Below are positions 17,836-27,482 of a DNA stretch of 64,000 bases, piece by piece (within the stretch, counting starts at the first letter, position 1; every line of letters begins with the position of its first letter). The notes under the pieces are model-generated. The model did not search any database. It was not told the DNA's origin and worked only from the letters and a program-made list of their open reading frames with translations. The DNA comes from VXPQ01 sp965232485. Lineage in GTDB: Bacteria; Bacteroidota; Rhodothermia; Rhodothermales; VXPQ01. Both the position numbers and the translations under genes were made by a program. The stretch lies in assembly GCA_965232485.1 (NCBI GenBank), contig OZ246975.1, positions 1,054,001-1,118,000 on the forward strand. Direction: 5' to 3'.

Positions 17836-18603
17836 CTACTCATGCTCCTTCACATAGATATTACGGAACTGTACGAGCGCGGGCGGGCTCACCCATTCCC
17901 CTGCGTCGTTCTTGTGGCCATGGTGCTGCAACCCGATGGGACCGCAGTCGGGAATTTCATTCAGGAAAATGCGGTCGATGACGAGCTGGCCATTGATCCA
18001 GATGGTCATAAACTTGCCCCGTACGACGATTTTCGACGCGTTCCACTCCCCGATGGCATTGTCCGCATTGACGAGCGGCAAGGCGGCCCGACGAACTTCC
18101 GGCGGCTGGTTCCGATCCATTCGGTAGCCATAGACTTCCCCGGAACCGTACGGCCAGTTCCAAATGTTGTGCTGGGCCTTGCCGTGGCCGCGCGGGAGAA
18201 TGCCCGAATCGGAATCGGGCACGGACATCACCATGGGCTTGCCGTCCTGATCCATCTTGTGCGTGCCGTCTGCAAGGATGATGGGCACATTCGGATTCGC
18301 GTACGGCTCCACGGTCGTAATGCGCCAGTCGATCTTGAGCGTGTAATCGCAGTAATCTTTTTCCGTCCAGAGGCTCTTGTCTCCTTCCGCCTCGCTTTCT
18401 GCGTCATAGTCGATCACGCCGTCCATCACCTTCCAATGGCCGCCGTCGCCTTCGGGAATGACCCAGCCGTCGAAATTTTCTCCATTGAATATGGACGCAT
18501 AGCCCTCGGGGGCCTCCATCTGAGCATGCGCCGTCCGAGGCGCAGCGCACAGCGCGAGCAACAGAATCATGCAGAGCGAAAGTGCGTAGCGTGTCGATTT
18601 CAT
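17836..18603 (-). CDS. Secreted DUF1080 (3-keto-disaccharide hydrolase-like) protein
   Basis: The 255-residue product has a signal peptide (about residues 1-27, ending AHAQ) and one concanavalin-like DUF1080 domain. Family landmarks are SIFNGENFDGW near residue 35, GGHWKVMDGVIDY, and the later WNASKIVVRG and INGQLVIDR. Members act on glycosides, including 3-keto-glycosides produced by Gfo/Idh/MocA-type oxidoreductases. That makes the nearby oxidoreductase (20160-21269) and MFS transporter (18737-20128) on the same strand plausible partners. The actual sugar is not shown by the sequence. Confidence 0.85.
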   Translation of the reverse strand: MKSTRYALSLCMILLLALCAAPRTAHAQMEAPEGYASIFNGENFDGWVIPEGDGGHWKVMDGVIDYDAESEAEGDKSLWTEKDYCDYTLKIDWRITTVEPYANPNVPIILADGTHKMDQDGKPMVMSVPDSDSGILPRGHGKAQHNIWNWPYGSGEVYGYRMDRNQPPEVRRAALPLVNADNAIGEWNASKIVVRGKFMTIWINGQLVIDRIFLNEIPDCGPIGLQHHGHKNDAGEWVSPPALVQFRNIYVKEHE

Positions 18604-18736
18604 GATATCGGGAATCTGGAATGGGATGAATTATGACGTGCGCGGCGGAGCGCCCCCGGCTTTCCCGGCGGCGCTCCGACCGTACGTTGAAATGGATGAA
18701 TGCATACGCGTTCGCGCAGAAGACCGGCGCCAAAAT

Positions 18737-20128
18737 TCAGCCGGACCCCTCGACCCCGCCGGTCTCTTCCTCCATCTTCAGTTCGATGGCCTTGTACCCG
18801 CCCTGCGACCGGAAGTACAGAATCAGAAGTACGTAGCATATGAACATGAAGGCCGGAAGCCATGCCACGGTCCGCAGCGCGGATTGCCTAGAGTCCGATT
18901 CCACGTCGCGAACACGGGCCTGATCCGCTTCCGACAACTCCCTCACAGCGTCATCGTTGAGCGTACGCGCTCCCAGCATACCAGAGCCTTCCACTGCAAG
19001 TACCTGATCGACAAGTTCGGGTGCATTAGCCTGCATCCCGTCGTCAATAAATCTATCCTGTATGGAACCAATGACCGGATTGCCAAGCAACCCCGCCGCG
19101 AGCATGCCGACGCCCGCAATCGTGTTGATCGTCATGGCGCCGCCCTGGGGAAACTGCTCGGAAACCACGCCCAGCGTCGTCGGCCAGAAGAAGGTCTTGC
19201 CGAGGCCATAGCAGGTGGCGGCGAGGAATACGTACCAAAGTACCGACCCCGCCTGCGAAAGCAGGACAAGCCCTATGCAGGCGATCCCGGCGCTGCATGC
19301 GAGGAGACCCAGCGGATTGATCCGGTGCACGATCGGCCCGGCGAAAAACCGGAGCACGAACATGATGGCCGAGGTATACACCAGCACCCACAGCGCATCA
19401 ATACCAGATACATTTTCCAGTACATCCCCTACCAACTCCGTAATCCAACTGTCCGTCCCCAGCTCTGTAATGGCCAAGGGGACCATGATTATGAGCAAGA
19501 TGATAAACAGGGGGCGGTACATGGTCTTGAGCATGCCCGCGTACCCGACGCCCGCGGCCACGCGCTCCTGCACCGGCCAGGTCTCCCGAACCAGCATCCA
19601 GCCGTAAACCAGCGTGGGAAGAATCACGAACGCCACCTGCCAGCGCCAGCCGATGTCGCCGACCGCGATAAGCAGGATGCCGCCCAGCACAAGGCCGCCC
19701 GGCCACCCCGCATGCAGGATATTCAGGTGATGCGTCTTGGAATTGGGGTACAAGGTGGCTACCGCCGGGTTGACGACGGCCTCCACGATGCCGTTTGAAA
19801 GCGCCAGGATGAATGTGCCGATGTAGAGCACCCAGAACGGGTCGCCTATATGCCCGGCGCATATCGTCACGAGCGCCGAGACAATGTGTCCCGCGCACGC
19901 GATGCGGATCGACGTATGGTACCCGATCTTGTCGATGATCAGGCTGAACAGAATGATCGTAAGCGGAAAGCCCAACAGGCCCGCCCCGGTAATCCATCCT
20001 ATCTGTTCCTGACTCAGATTGAACTCATCGCTCCATGTACCAAGGAGGCCGGCCCGGATAACAAAGCCGAAAGCCGTAGCGACCAGCGCCACGATGCTTC
20101 CTACGAAAAGACGATTTTTGTTGACCAT
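18737..20128 (-). CDS. MFS transporter, probable sugar or sugar-derivative carrier
   Basis: The 463-residue protein has about twelve hydrophobic segments with a conserved loop after the second (SLIIDKIGYHTSIRIA). A long polar insertion lies before the last helix, and the C-terminus is charged. The pattern GKTFFWPTTLGVVSEQFP is typical of MFS carriers found beside DUF1080 and Gfo/Idh/MocA genes in Bacteroidota and Planctomycetota. It lies 31 bases downstream of the oxidoreductase gene, so the two are probably co-transcribed. The substrate is inferred only from neighbours. Confidence 0.85.
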   Translation of the reverse strand: MVNKNRLFVGSIVALVATAFGFVIRAGLLGTWSDEFNLSQEQIGWITGAGLLGFPLTIILFSLIIDKIGYHTSIRIACAGHIVSALVTICAGHIGDPFWVLYIGTFILALSNGIVEAVVNPAVATLYPNSKTHHLNILHAGWPGGLVLGGILLIAVGDIGWRWQVAFVILPTLVYGWMLVRETWPVQERVAAGVGYAGMLKTMYRPLFIILLIIMVPLAITELGTDSWITELVGDVLENVSGIDALWVLVYTSAIMFVLRFFAGPIVHRINPLGLLACSAGIACIGLVLLSQAGSVLWYVFLAATCYGLGKTFFWPTTLGVVSEQFPQGGAMTINTIAGVGMLAAGLLGNPVIGSIQDRFIDDGMQANAPELVDQVLAVEGSGMLGARTLNDDAVRELSEADQARVRDVESDSRQSALRTVAWLPAFMFICYVLLILYFRSQGGYKAIELKMEEETGGVEGSG

Positions 20129-20159
20129 GATGGTGTTGCGGGATGAATGAACGAGAGTT

Positions 20160-21269
20160 TCAGGAAATTTCGGGGATGTCGATGCGCCGCCCGCCTTGCA
20201 TGGCCGATTCGTGGGCGCAAATGCCCGTCATCGTCCAGTTGGCCGCAGCGGCGGCGTCGGAGACCGACTCGCGGCCTTCCAGAATCGCCCGAAGAAATTC
20301 GTGGACCATATGAGGGTGCGACCCGCCGTGCCCGCCGCCCTGAATGAACGAGGTGTGTTCGTGCTCGTCGTCGTAGACGCCGCCCGTGGTAAAGGGCGCA
20401 ATTTCGTCGGGAAGCAAGTGGGCGTAGTCGGGAACTTCGACGCGCTCGGCGTCCTCGTAGCCTGAGTATACGACCGGCCCGTCGCCGATCGTCTGTTCCC
20501 ACTCAAACGAGCTTTCCGTGCCGTACACGTCGAAGCTCTCCCGGTACTGCCGAATGGTGTTGAAGAGGGACCGGGTTACTTCGCAGGACAGGTCCGAATT
20601 CACCATCGAAACCAGCGCGGACTCGACGGCGAACGGGGAGCCGTAGGGCTCGATGTAATCTTCCTGAATGCGCCCGGAGCCGAAACACACGACGGATTCG
20701 CCGCGAGCCCCGGCGAGCAACAAGAGCGGACTGACCGCGTGCGTAGCGTAGTGCATGGGCGGAAATCCGTACCAGTAGGCGGGCCAGCCGGGCAGGCCCA
20801 TATTCTGCTGATGCGATCCGCGCAAAAATTGTATTTTCCCAAGACGACCCGATTCGAGCAGTTCGCGAGCGTACAGGAATTCCCGGGTGTAGATGGCCGT
20901 TTCCATCATCATATACACTTTGCCGCTCCGGCGGCGGGCCTCCGCTATCCGAAGGCATTCTTCCACGGTGGTCGCCATGGGCACGGTGCAGGCCGTATGC
21001 TTGCCCGCCTCCAGCGACGCGAGAGACATGGGAGCGTGGGCCGCGATCGGGGTGTTGACGTGCACGGCGTCCACTTCCGGGTCCGCAAGAAGCGCTTCGT
21101 AGTCCGCATAGCGCCGTTCTACGCCGAATTGATCTCCAATCTCGTTCAAGCCCTTTTCGTCGCGCTTGCAAATCGCCCACAGTTCGGCGTCGGGATGGCG
21201 TTGATAGATAGGTATGAACTCTGCGCCGAAACCCAGTCCGACGACCGCAACTTTGATCTTGTCAGGCAT
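20160..21269 (-). CDS. Gfo/Idh/MocA-family NAD(P)-dependent oxidoreductase
   Basis: The 369-residue protein has an N-terminal Rossmann fold (VVGLGFGAEFIP, about residues 9-20) and the family's LEAGKH segment near residue 90. The usual EKP motif that follows, which supplies the catalytic Lys, reads TVP here, so the chemistry may differ or belong to a known EKP-less subfamily. The C-terminal sheet domain includes GGGHGGSHPHMVHEF, His-rich and suitable for substrate or metal binding. It is the first gene of a minus-strand group with the MFS carrier and the DUF1080 hydrolase, pointing to oxidation of an imported sugar or cyclitol. Confidence 0.85.
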   Translation of the reverse strand: MPDKIKVAVVGLGFGAEFIPIYQRHPDAELWAICKRDEKGLNEIGDQFGVERRYADYEALLADPEVDAVHVNTPIAAHAPMSLASLEAGKHTACTVPMATTVEECLRIAEARRRSGKVYMMMETAIYTREFLYARELLESGRLGKIQFLRGSHQQNMGLPGWPAYWYGFPPMHYATHAVSPLLLLAGARGESVVCFGSGRIQEDYIEPYGSPFAVESALVSMVNSDLSCEVTRSLFNTIRQYRESFDVYGTESSFEWEQTIGDGPVVYSGYEDAERVEVPDYAHLLPDEIAPFTTGGVYDDEHEHTSFIQGGGHGGSHPHMVHEFLRAILEGRESVSDAAAAANWTMTGICAHESAMQGGRRIDIPEIS

Positions 21270-21482
21270 ATGTTTAAGCGATGGCGGGCGAAATAAATTC
21301 CGGCAGGCAATATAATCATCTTTGCAAATATTTTACAATTTTCCTGAAATTATCCCGCGAGGCGACTTGCCTTTTCGTCCCTGCCGATCGCGACATGCCC
21401 GTTCTTGCGAAGCGAATGCTGGAAAGAAGGGTTATTTTACCGGCTCATGCGCGACCACCGAAATCCATTTGCTTGCCGGATC

Positions 21483-22532
21483 ATGCTTCTCCGCTGCGCC
21501 TGCTTCCTGTCGCCGGGTCTTCTGGCGATCTTCCTGTCCGGCTTGCGCCCCGCCCTCGCACAGGAGACTGCGGAGGCGGATCGCGAATATGTCCTTGAAA
21601 CCAACATCTTCGGATACTGGGGCGTGGGCGGCGATATCGACGGCGTGCGGAATCCGGTGTTGCGGGCGGAAAAAGGCGAAGCCGTACGTATCGTCATCGT
21701 GAACATCGAAGCGCTGGTTCACGATCTGGCCCTCGAAACCCTGCAAGTTAAAACGAAGGAGATACTGGACGTCGGCGAGCAGACCGATCTCACGTTTACC
21801 GCGGTGGAAGACGACATCTATTACTGCACCATTCCGGGGCATCGGGCCGCCGGCATGGAAGGACGGTTTGAGATTATACGGGAAGGGGGTGTTGCCGACG
21901 GCGGGCCTGCCCCGGGAAACGAGGCGACGGACGCCCCGCGTACGCCCTTGCTGAGCGAACTGCCGCCGCCGGATCATATTCCTCTCCCGCCGCTGGAACT
22001 GCCGCCTCGCGCGGATTTGCCGGAACCCGCCGCGCCGTCGAGCGGCGACTGGGCGGATTTTCTGGACGATCCCAACGAACAGGTCCGGGCGTGGGCTGTG
22101 CGGCGACTTGCAAACAACGGACAAATCCCCGAATATATCCTGCCCGCGCTGGCGCGCATGGCCCGCGAAGATTCCTCCTCGCTGGCGAGGGCGTATCTTG
22201 CAGAAACGTTGCGGCGCATCGAACCCGAACGCCGCTGGGACATCCTTGAAGGGTTGCACGGTCATGCGACGGACCCCGCCAACCATGCGTTGCCGCTCCT
22301 CGTCTGGTACGCCACCGAGGATGTCGTGCCTGTGGACATGGATCGGGCGCTGACGCTGGCGCTGGATTCGAAATGGCCCCATGCCTTATCCTTTACGGTG
22401 CAACGCATCGCCGCAGAGGGCTCGCAGGAAGCGCTGCGCGCCCTTGCCGGACGCTTGCCCAAAGCAACCGCAGAACAACGAACAATCCTCCTGAACGGCG
22501 TCCGCCGAATCGTCCAGACAACCGACCCATGA
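21483..22532 (+). CDS. Secreted cupredoxin with C-terminal HEAT-like repeats
   Basis: The 349-residue product has a signal peptide (about residues 1-26, ending ALAQ). A blue-copper domain (about 30-145) carries a complete type 1 copper ligand set: His in ALVHDLAL, then Cys, His and Met in YYCTIPGHRAAGM. A proline-rich linker follows, and then helical repeats from about residue 180 (for example DPNEQVRAWAVRRLANNG). The downstream FG-GAP gene starts inside its stop codon (ATGA overlap), so the two are translationally coupled. The domain pairing suggests electron transfer in a periplasmic oxidation complex with the propeller-HEAT protein at 23822-26440, which is inference. Two further in-frame ATGs lie upstream (21405 and 21447). 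Confidence 0.8.
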   Translation: MLLRCACFLSPGLLAIFLSGLRPALAQETAEADREYVLETNIFGYWGVGGDIDGVRNPVLRAEKGEAVRIVIVNIEALVHDLALETLQVKTKEILDVGEQTDLTFTAVEDDIYYCTIPGHRAAGMEGRFEIIREGGVADGGPAPGNEATDAPRTPLLSELPPPDHIPLPPLELPPRADLPEPAAPSSGDWADFLDDPNEQVRAWAVRRLANNGQIPEYILPALARMAREDSSSLARAYLAETLRRIEPERRWDILEGLHGHATDPANHALPLLVWYATEDVVPVDMDRALTLALDSKWPHALSFTVQRIAAEGSQEALRALAGRLPKATAEQRTILLNGVRRIVQTTDP

Positions 22533-23740
22533 CAAAACCTCTCTGCACCCGAACCCTGAACATCGTTTTCGGCATGGCCCTCTTGCTCTGCACGGCGGGC
22601 GGCGCCGCCGGGCAGGCCGCCTTCGACAAAATGCACCTCGACGAGGCGTTCTATGCGGAAGGGGGCGCGATCGGAGACCTGAACGGGGACGGGGCGGCGG
22701 ACCTCGTGGCGGGGCCGTACTGGTACGCCGGACCCTCGTTCGAGGCGCGTCATGCGTTTTACGAACCCAAGCCGTTCGGCATAAAGGGCTTTTCGTATTC
22801 GGATAATTTCATCGTCGATGTGCACGATTTCAACGACGACGGCTGGAACGACATTCTGGTGATCGGCTTTCCGGGACAAGAGGCGTTCTGGTACGAAAAT
22901 CCCGGCGAGCCGGATGCAGAGAACGCCGGGCGCTGGACGCGGCGTCTCGCCCTCCCCAGGGTGGACAACGAGTCGCCTCACATTCTGGACATCACCGGAA
23001 ACGGGCGCCCGGACATCGTCTGTCACGTGGACGGCTACCTGGGCTATGCATCGTATGATCCAGAGCGTCCGACCGAACCGTGGACGTTCCGGCAGGTCGC
23101 CGGTCCGTACGAGGGATTATTCCGCTTCACGCACGGATTCGGAGTCGGGGACGTGAACGGCGACGGGTTGCTTGACCTGCTCATGTCGAACGGATGGTGG
23201 GAAAATCCGGGATTCGATGTGGATGCTCCCTGGAAACATCATGAAGAAGCGTTCGCCCTCGGCGCCGCGCAAATGTATGCCTACGACGTGGACGGAGACG
23301 GGCTGAACGATGTGATCGCGAGCCGCGACGCGCACGGCTGGGGGCTTTCATGGTTTCGGCAGTTGCCGGACGGCGGATTCGAGAAACACATTATCCTCCG
23401 GAAGGATGCGGCGCACGAGCCGGGCAGGGTCCGGTTCTCCCAACTGCATGCCGTAGCGCTCGCGGACATGGACCGGGACGGACTGAAAGATCTCGTAACC
23501 GGAAAACGATTCCGGGCGCACGGAGAGGAAGTGGATCCCGAACCGAATGCCCCGCCGGCGCTCTACTGGTTCCGGCTCACGCGAACGGATAACGGCGTCG
23601 TCTGGACTCCCCATCTCGTCGACGACGATTCAGGCGTCGGGGTCGCCCTTGCGGTGGCCGACGCCAACGGAGACGAGTATCCGGATATTCTGGTCGTGAA
23701 CAAGAAAGGCGCGTATATTTTTCGCCAGAATATCTGGTAA
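22529..23740 (+). CDS. Secreted FG-GAP/VCBS beta-propeller protein
   Basis: The 403-residue product has a signal peptide (about residues 1-29). It carries five or more repeats of the calcium-binding type DxNxDGxxD, seen as DLNGDGAADLV, DFNDDGWNDIL, DVNGDGLLDLL, DVDGDGLNDVI and DMDRDGLKDLV. Together these form an integrin-like beta propeller. Its ATG overlaps the stop of the cupredoxin gene. FG-GAP proteins of this kind are extracellular or periplasmic and are frequent in Planctomycetota/Bacteroidota catabolic loci. The ligand or partner is unknown. Confidence 0.85.
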   Translation: MTKPLCTRTLNIVFGMALLLCTAGGAAGQAAFDKMHLDEAFYAEGGAIGDLNGDGAADLVAGPYWYAGPSFEARHAFYEPKPFGIKGFSYSDNFIVDVHDFNDDGWNDILVIGFPGQEAFWYENPGEPDAENAGRWTRRLALPRVDNESPHILDITGNGRPDIVCHVDGYLGYASYDPERPTEPWTFRQVAGPYEGLFRFTHGFGVGDVNGDGLLDLLMSNGWWENPGFDVDAPWKHHEEAFALGAAQMYAYDVDGDGLNDVIASRDAHGWGLSWFRQLPDGGFEKHIILRKDAAHEPGRVRFSQLHAVALADMDRDGLKDLVTGKRFRAHGEEVDPEPNAPPALYWFRLTRTDNGVVWTPHLVDDDSGVGVALAVADANGDEYPDILVVNKKGAYIFRQNIW

Positions 23741-23821
23741 ACAGCCGGACGGACGCGAGCATGCAAAGCGCCGGCGCAAAAATACCTGTTACGTATACCA
23801 CATTATCCACAAGAGGTTTCC

Positions 23822-26440
23822 ATGCCTGCCGGCCTGTCCCTGCCCCGCTCTTTTTTTCTTCGCAGCGTCCTTGCCGTCGCCGCCGTCTCGCTTGCCGTTT
23901 CGACGGGTTCCGCACCGGCGGCTGCACAGGACGCCGGACATGCGCCGGCGGCCGACGGGCGCACGCTGAACCTCGATTTCGAAACAGGCGACCTGACTGA
24001 CTGGACCGCCGAGGGCGACGCCTTCGGCAACGGACCCGTCGAAGGCGATGCGTTCGCTTCGGGCGAGGCCGTCGTCGCAGAAATGATTCAGGCGCTGCGG
24101 GAACGGCGCAGACAGGAACCGGCGGACTTGCGAAGCGGACACCAGGGCGCCCGATGGATCAGTTCCGGCGCAGCGCACGGACCGGCGAGCAAAGGGACAC
24201 TGACGTCTTCTCCGTTTGAGGCGACCCATCCGTACGCAAGTTTTCTGATTTCGGGAGGCGCGCTGGAAAGCACCCGGGCGGAACTGGTGCGGGCGCGAGA
24301 CGGGGCTGTCATTTTTTCGACGAGCGGCGACAACGACCTTGCCTTGCGTCCCGTCGTGGCCGACCTGCAAGAACATGTGGGGGAAACCATCTTCATACGG
24401 CTCGTGGACGAGGACGCCGGCGGCTCCACGGCGGCCTACATCCCCGAGAACGCGTACGCGCACATCAACTTCGACCATTTTCGCCTGCATGCCGAGCGGC
24501 CTTCGTTCCCGGACGAGCTGGATCCTTCCGGCATAGCAAGGTTGCCGGCCTGGGACCCTGTGCTGCTGGAAGGCGGAAGCCCGCAGGAAGCCGCACAAAC
24601 CATGACCGTCCCGGACGGCTTCCGCGTGCAACTGGCGGCGGCGGAACCGGATGTGGTCAATCCCATTGCGATGGCGCTTGATCACCGGGGGCGCGCGTGG
24701 GTTGTCGAGGGAAGAACCTATCCGGTTCGGGCTCCGGAAGGCGAAGGCAAGGACCGCATTCTCATTTTTGAAGACACCGACGGAGACGGGGCGTTCGATG
24801 TGCGGAAAGTCTTTATGGAAGGATTGAATCTGGTGAGCGGACTGGAACTGGGATTCGGGGGAGTATGGGTCGGAGCGGCCCCCTACCTGCTCTACATCCC
24901 TGTCGACGCCTCGGGAGACCGGCCCGCAGGCCCCCCGGAGGTATTGCTGGACGGCTTCGGCTACCACGACACGCACGAGACCCTGAATTCCTTCATGTGG
25001 GGACCGGACGGCTGGCTCTACGGTACGCACGGCGTATTCACCCACTCGAACGTGGGCAAGCCGGGCGCGGGGGACGATGAGCGCGAAAAACTCAATGCGG
25101 GCGTATGGCGGTATCATCCGACGCAGCGCATTTTCGAAGTGTTTGCGTACGGCACCAGCAATTCCTGGGGGCTGGACTGGGATGCGCACGGGCAACTGTT
25201 CCTGACCGCCTGCGTCATTCCGCACTTGCATCACGTCATCCCCGGCGCCCGCATGATCCGGCAGGCCGGACAGCATTTCAATCCGTACGCGTACGACGAT
25301 CTGGACCCGATCGGCGACCATGTGCACTGGGTGGGCAATCTGGGACCCCATGCGGGCAACCGGCGATCCGGTTCGGCGGGCGGCGGGCACGCCCATGCGG
25401 GCGCCATGATATACCAGGGCGGCTCGTGGCCGGAAACGTACCACGGGCGCATTTTCATGCACAATATCCACGGATTCCGGGCGAACACAGACATTCTCGA
25501 ACGAAGCGGCTCCGGGTATGTGGGCCGGCACGGAGAGGATTTTCTGCTGACTCATGACAGCTGGTCCCAGATGCTGGATCTCGTATACGGCCCGGACGGG
25601 TCCGTGCATGTCATCGACTGGTACGACAAGAACCAGTGTCATCATAACAACCCGGAGAGCCATGACCATGAGACCGGGCGCATCTACCGGATTTCGCACG
25701 AGAACGACGAGTGGACGCCGGTCGATCTGGAGCGGCTCTCTTCCGTGGAACTGGCCGAACTCCAGATGCATCCGAACGACTGGTACGTGCGCACCGCGCG
25801 GCGCATCCTGCAGGACCGGGGACCGGACGAAGCCGTGCACGAAACGCTATGGACCCTGTTCGAGGAGCGTCCGGACGAAACGCGGAAGTTGCGGGCGCTC
25901 TGGGCGCTGCACGTAACCGGGGGCCTTTCGGACGAGTCGCTGACCGGACTGCTCGCTCACGAAAACGAACATGTCCGGGCATGGGCAATCCATCTTCTGG
26001 CCGAAGACCGGAACGTGCCCGAAGAGGCGGCGCAGGCGTTCGCCCGGATGGCCCGGGAAGACGATTCTGCGCTGGTCCGGCTCTACGTCGCCAGCGCCCT
26101 TCAGCGCATGGCCCCCGAGCGCAGATGGGACGCGCTGGAAGCGCTCCTCGGACGAACCGAAGACGCCGAGGATCAAAATATTCCCCTGATGGCATGGTAT
26201 GCGCTGGAGCCGCTGGTCCCCGCGGACATGGGCAGGGCCATGGACCTGGCGCTTTCCGCCAGACTGCCTCGCATTTTGCCCTTCGCCGTCAGCCGCATTG
26301 CGGCCACAGGCAGCGAAGAAGCGCTCGCCTTGCTGTCGGAATACCTTGGCGCGCTGGAGGATGCGGACCAGCAGGCCGTGATTATAGAAGGGCTTGACGC
26401 CTGGGCGGAACAAGCGGAAGAGCAAGAACAAGACCGCTGA
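23822..26440 (+). CDS. Propeller-type membrane-bound dehydrogenase-like protein with HEAT repeats
   Basis: The 872-residue product starts with a signal peptide (about residues 1-37). A jelly-roll-like segment follows (about 45-225), then a propeller domain of the PVC-type membrane-bound dehydrogenase family from about residue 260 (VPDGFRVQLAAAEPDV, ALDHRGRAWVVEGRTYP, EDTDGDGAFDVRKVF). His-rich strings follow (HLHHVIPGARM, NNPESHDHETG). Residues about 640-860 are HEAT-like repeats. No CxxCH is present, unlike the related 5691-8993 protein, so electrons may pass to a separate carrier such as the upstream cupredoxin. It follows the FG-GAP gene by 81 bases on the same strand. Confidence 0.8.
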   Translation: MPAGLSLPRSFFLRSVLAVAAVSLAVSTGSAPAAAQDAGHAPAADGRTLNLDFETGDLTDWTAEGDAFGNGPVEGDAFASGEAVVAEMIQALRERRRQEPADLRSGHQGARWISSGAAHGPASKGTLTSSPFEATHPYASFLISGGALESTRAELVRARDGAVIFSTSGDNDLALRPVVADLQEHVGETIFIRLVDEDAGGSTAAYIPENAYAHINFDHFRLHAERPSFPDELDPSGIARLPAWDPVLLEGGSPQEAAQTMTVPDGFRVQLAAAEPDVVNPIAMALDHRGRAWVVEGRTYPVRAPEGEGKDRILIFEDTDGDGAFDVRKVFMEGLNLVSGLELGFGGVWVGAAPYLLYIPVDASGDRPAGPPEVLLDGFGYHDTHETLNSFMWGPDGWLYGTHGVFTHSNVGKPGAGDDEREKLNAGVWRYHPTQRIFEVFAYGTSNSWGLDWDAHGQLFLTACVIPHLHHVIPGARMIRQAGQHFNPYAYDDLDPIGDHVHWVGNLGPHAGNRRSGSAGGGHAHAGAMIYQGGSWPETYHGRIFMHNIHGFRANTDILERSGSGYVGRHGEDFLLTHDSWSQMLDLVYGPDGSVHVIDWYDKNQCHHNNPESHDHETGRIYRISHENDEWTPVDLERLSSVELAELQMHPNDWYVRTARRILQDRGPDEAVHETLWTLFEERPDETRKLRALWALHVTGGLSDESLTGLLAHENEHVRAWAIHLLAEDRNVPEEAAQAFARMAREDDSALVRLYVASALQRMAPERRWDALEALLGRTEDAEDQNIPLMAWYALEPLVPADMGRAMDLALSARLPRILPFAVSRIAATGSEEALALLSEYLGALEDADQQAVIIEGLDAWAEQAEEQEQDR

Positions 26441-26510
26441 AAAAAAGGTATATTGCGGGCGTAATCCGTCCACCATTTTTTCCTTGTTCATCAACCTGTT
26501 ACGAGAAATC

Positions 26511-27458
26511 ATGCGGGAAACCATGAAAGGCCCGGATCATGAGGGCAATCAGGCGCTTCTGGGCGTCCAGCTCAAGGATATTGAAAAAACGCTTCCCCTC
26601 CGGGTACTCTCCGAAGAAGACTGGGAGCGCTGGAAAACCTGGGGCTATGTGATCGTGCGCGACGCCATCCCCCCCGACCATATCGAGCGTCTGAAGGCTT
26701 TTTTGTGGGAATTTCAGGAAATGGATCCCAACAACCCGTCCACATGGAGCGCCACGGACCGGCGGGCGCACGGGATGGCGGAACTCAACAACTCGGGCAT
26801 GGTGGAGGTATACAATCACCAGTTCCTGTGGGATACCCGGCAAGCGCAGCGGGTATACGACGCCTATGTAGATATCTGGGACCGCGAAGACTTGTGGGTC
26901 ACCATCGACCGGGCGAACCTGAACACGCCGAACCGGGACGCGCGCAAGTTTGGAGGCTTCATTCACTGGGACGTGGACACGTCGCAGGATCCGCTGCCCG
27001 TCAATGTGCAGGGCGTATTGTCCCTCGTGGATACGAACGACAAGGTCGGAGGATTGCAATGCGTGCCCGAATTGTTCCGGGTCTTCGACGAATGGGTCAA
27101 AACGCAGCCTGCGGACAGGGACCCGTTCCGGCCGGACACGACCGGGTTCGAAGTGCAGTTCATCCCGCTGCGCGCCGGGGACCTGATTATCTGGAACTCG
27201 CTGCAAGCGCACGGCATCCGCCCAAACACCTCGAAGGATCGGGTGCGCATGGCGCAGTACGTCTCCATGTATCCGGCCAACGAAGACAACGAGGAGCTCC
27301 GGCAGCAGCGCATCCATTCATGGCGCGAATGCGAACCGCCCAAGGGCGTCGCCTTCCCGGGCGATCCGCGCGAACTGGAAAAGAAGGTGTACGGAAAAGC
27401 CAACCTCAACGATCTCGGCAAGCGTCTGCTGGGACTGGAGCGCTGGAATGGGGCATGA
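26511..27458 (+). CDS. Phytanoyl-CoA dioxygenase (PhyH)-family protein
   Basis: The 315-residue protein has the non-haem Fe(II)/2-oxoglutarate dioxygenase pattern. IHWDVDTSQDPLP supplies the HxD pair, and LQAHGIRPN supplies the distal His with a nearby Arg for 2-oxoglutarate. The N-terminal LSEEDWERWKTWGYVIVRDAI is typical of PhyH proteins. The substrate cannot be inferred. The start at 26511 follows a short AT-rich gap after the propeller-HEAT gene; a longer frame overlaps that gene and is less likely. It could be the last member of the catabolic group. Confidence 0.85.
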   Translation: MRETMKGPDHEGNQALLGVQLKDIEKTLPLRVLSEEDWERWKTWGYVIVRDAIPPDHIERLKAFLWEFQEMDPNNPSTWSATDRRAHGMAELNNSGMVEVYNHQFLWDTRQAQRVYDAYVDIWDREDLWVTIDRANLNTPNRDARKFGGFIHWDVDTSQDPLPVNVQGVLSLVDTNDKVGGLQCVPELFRVFDEWVKTQPADRDPFRPDTTGFEVQFIPLRAGDLIIWNSLQAHGIRPNTSKDRVRMAQYVSMYPANEDNEELRQQRIHSWRECEPPKGVAFPGDPRELEKKVYGKANLNDLGKRLLGLERWNGA

Positions 27459-27482
27459 GCATTGGGCATACTTTCTTAACCG

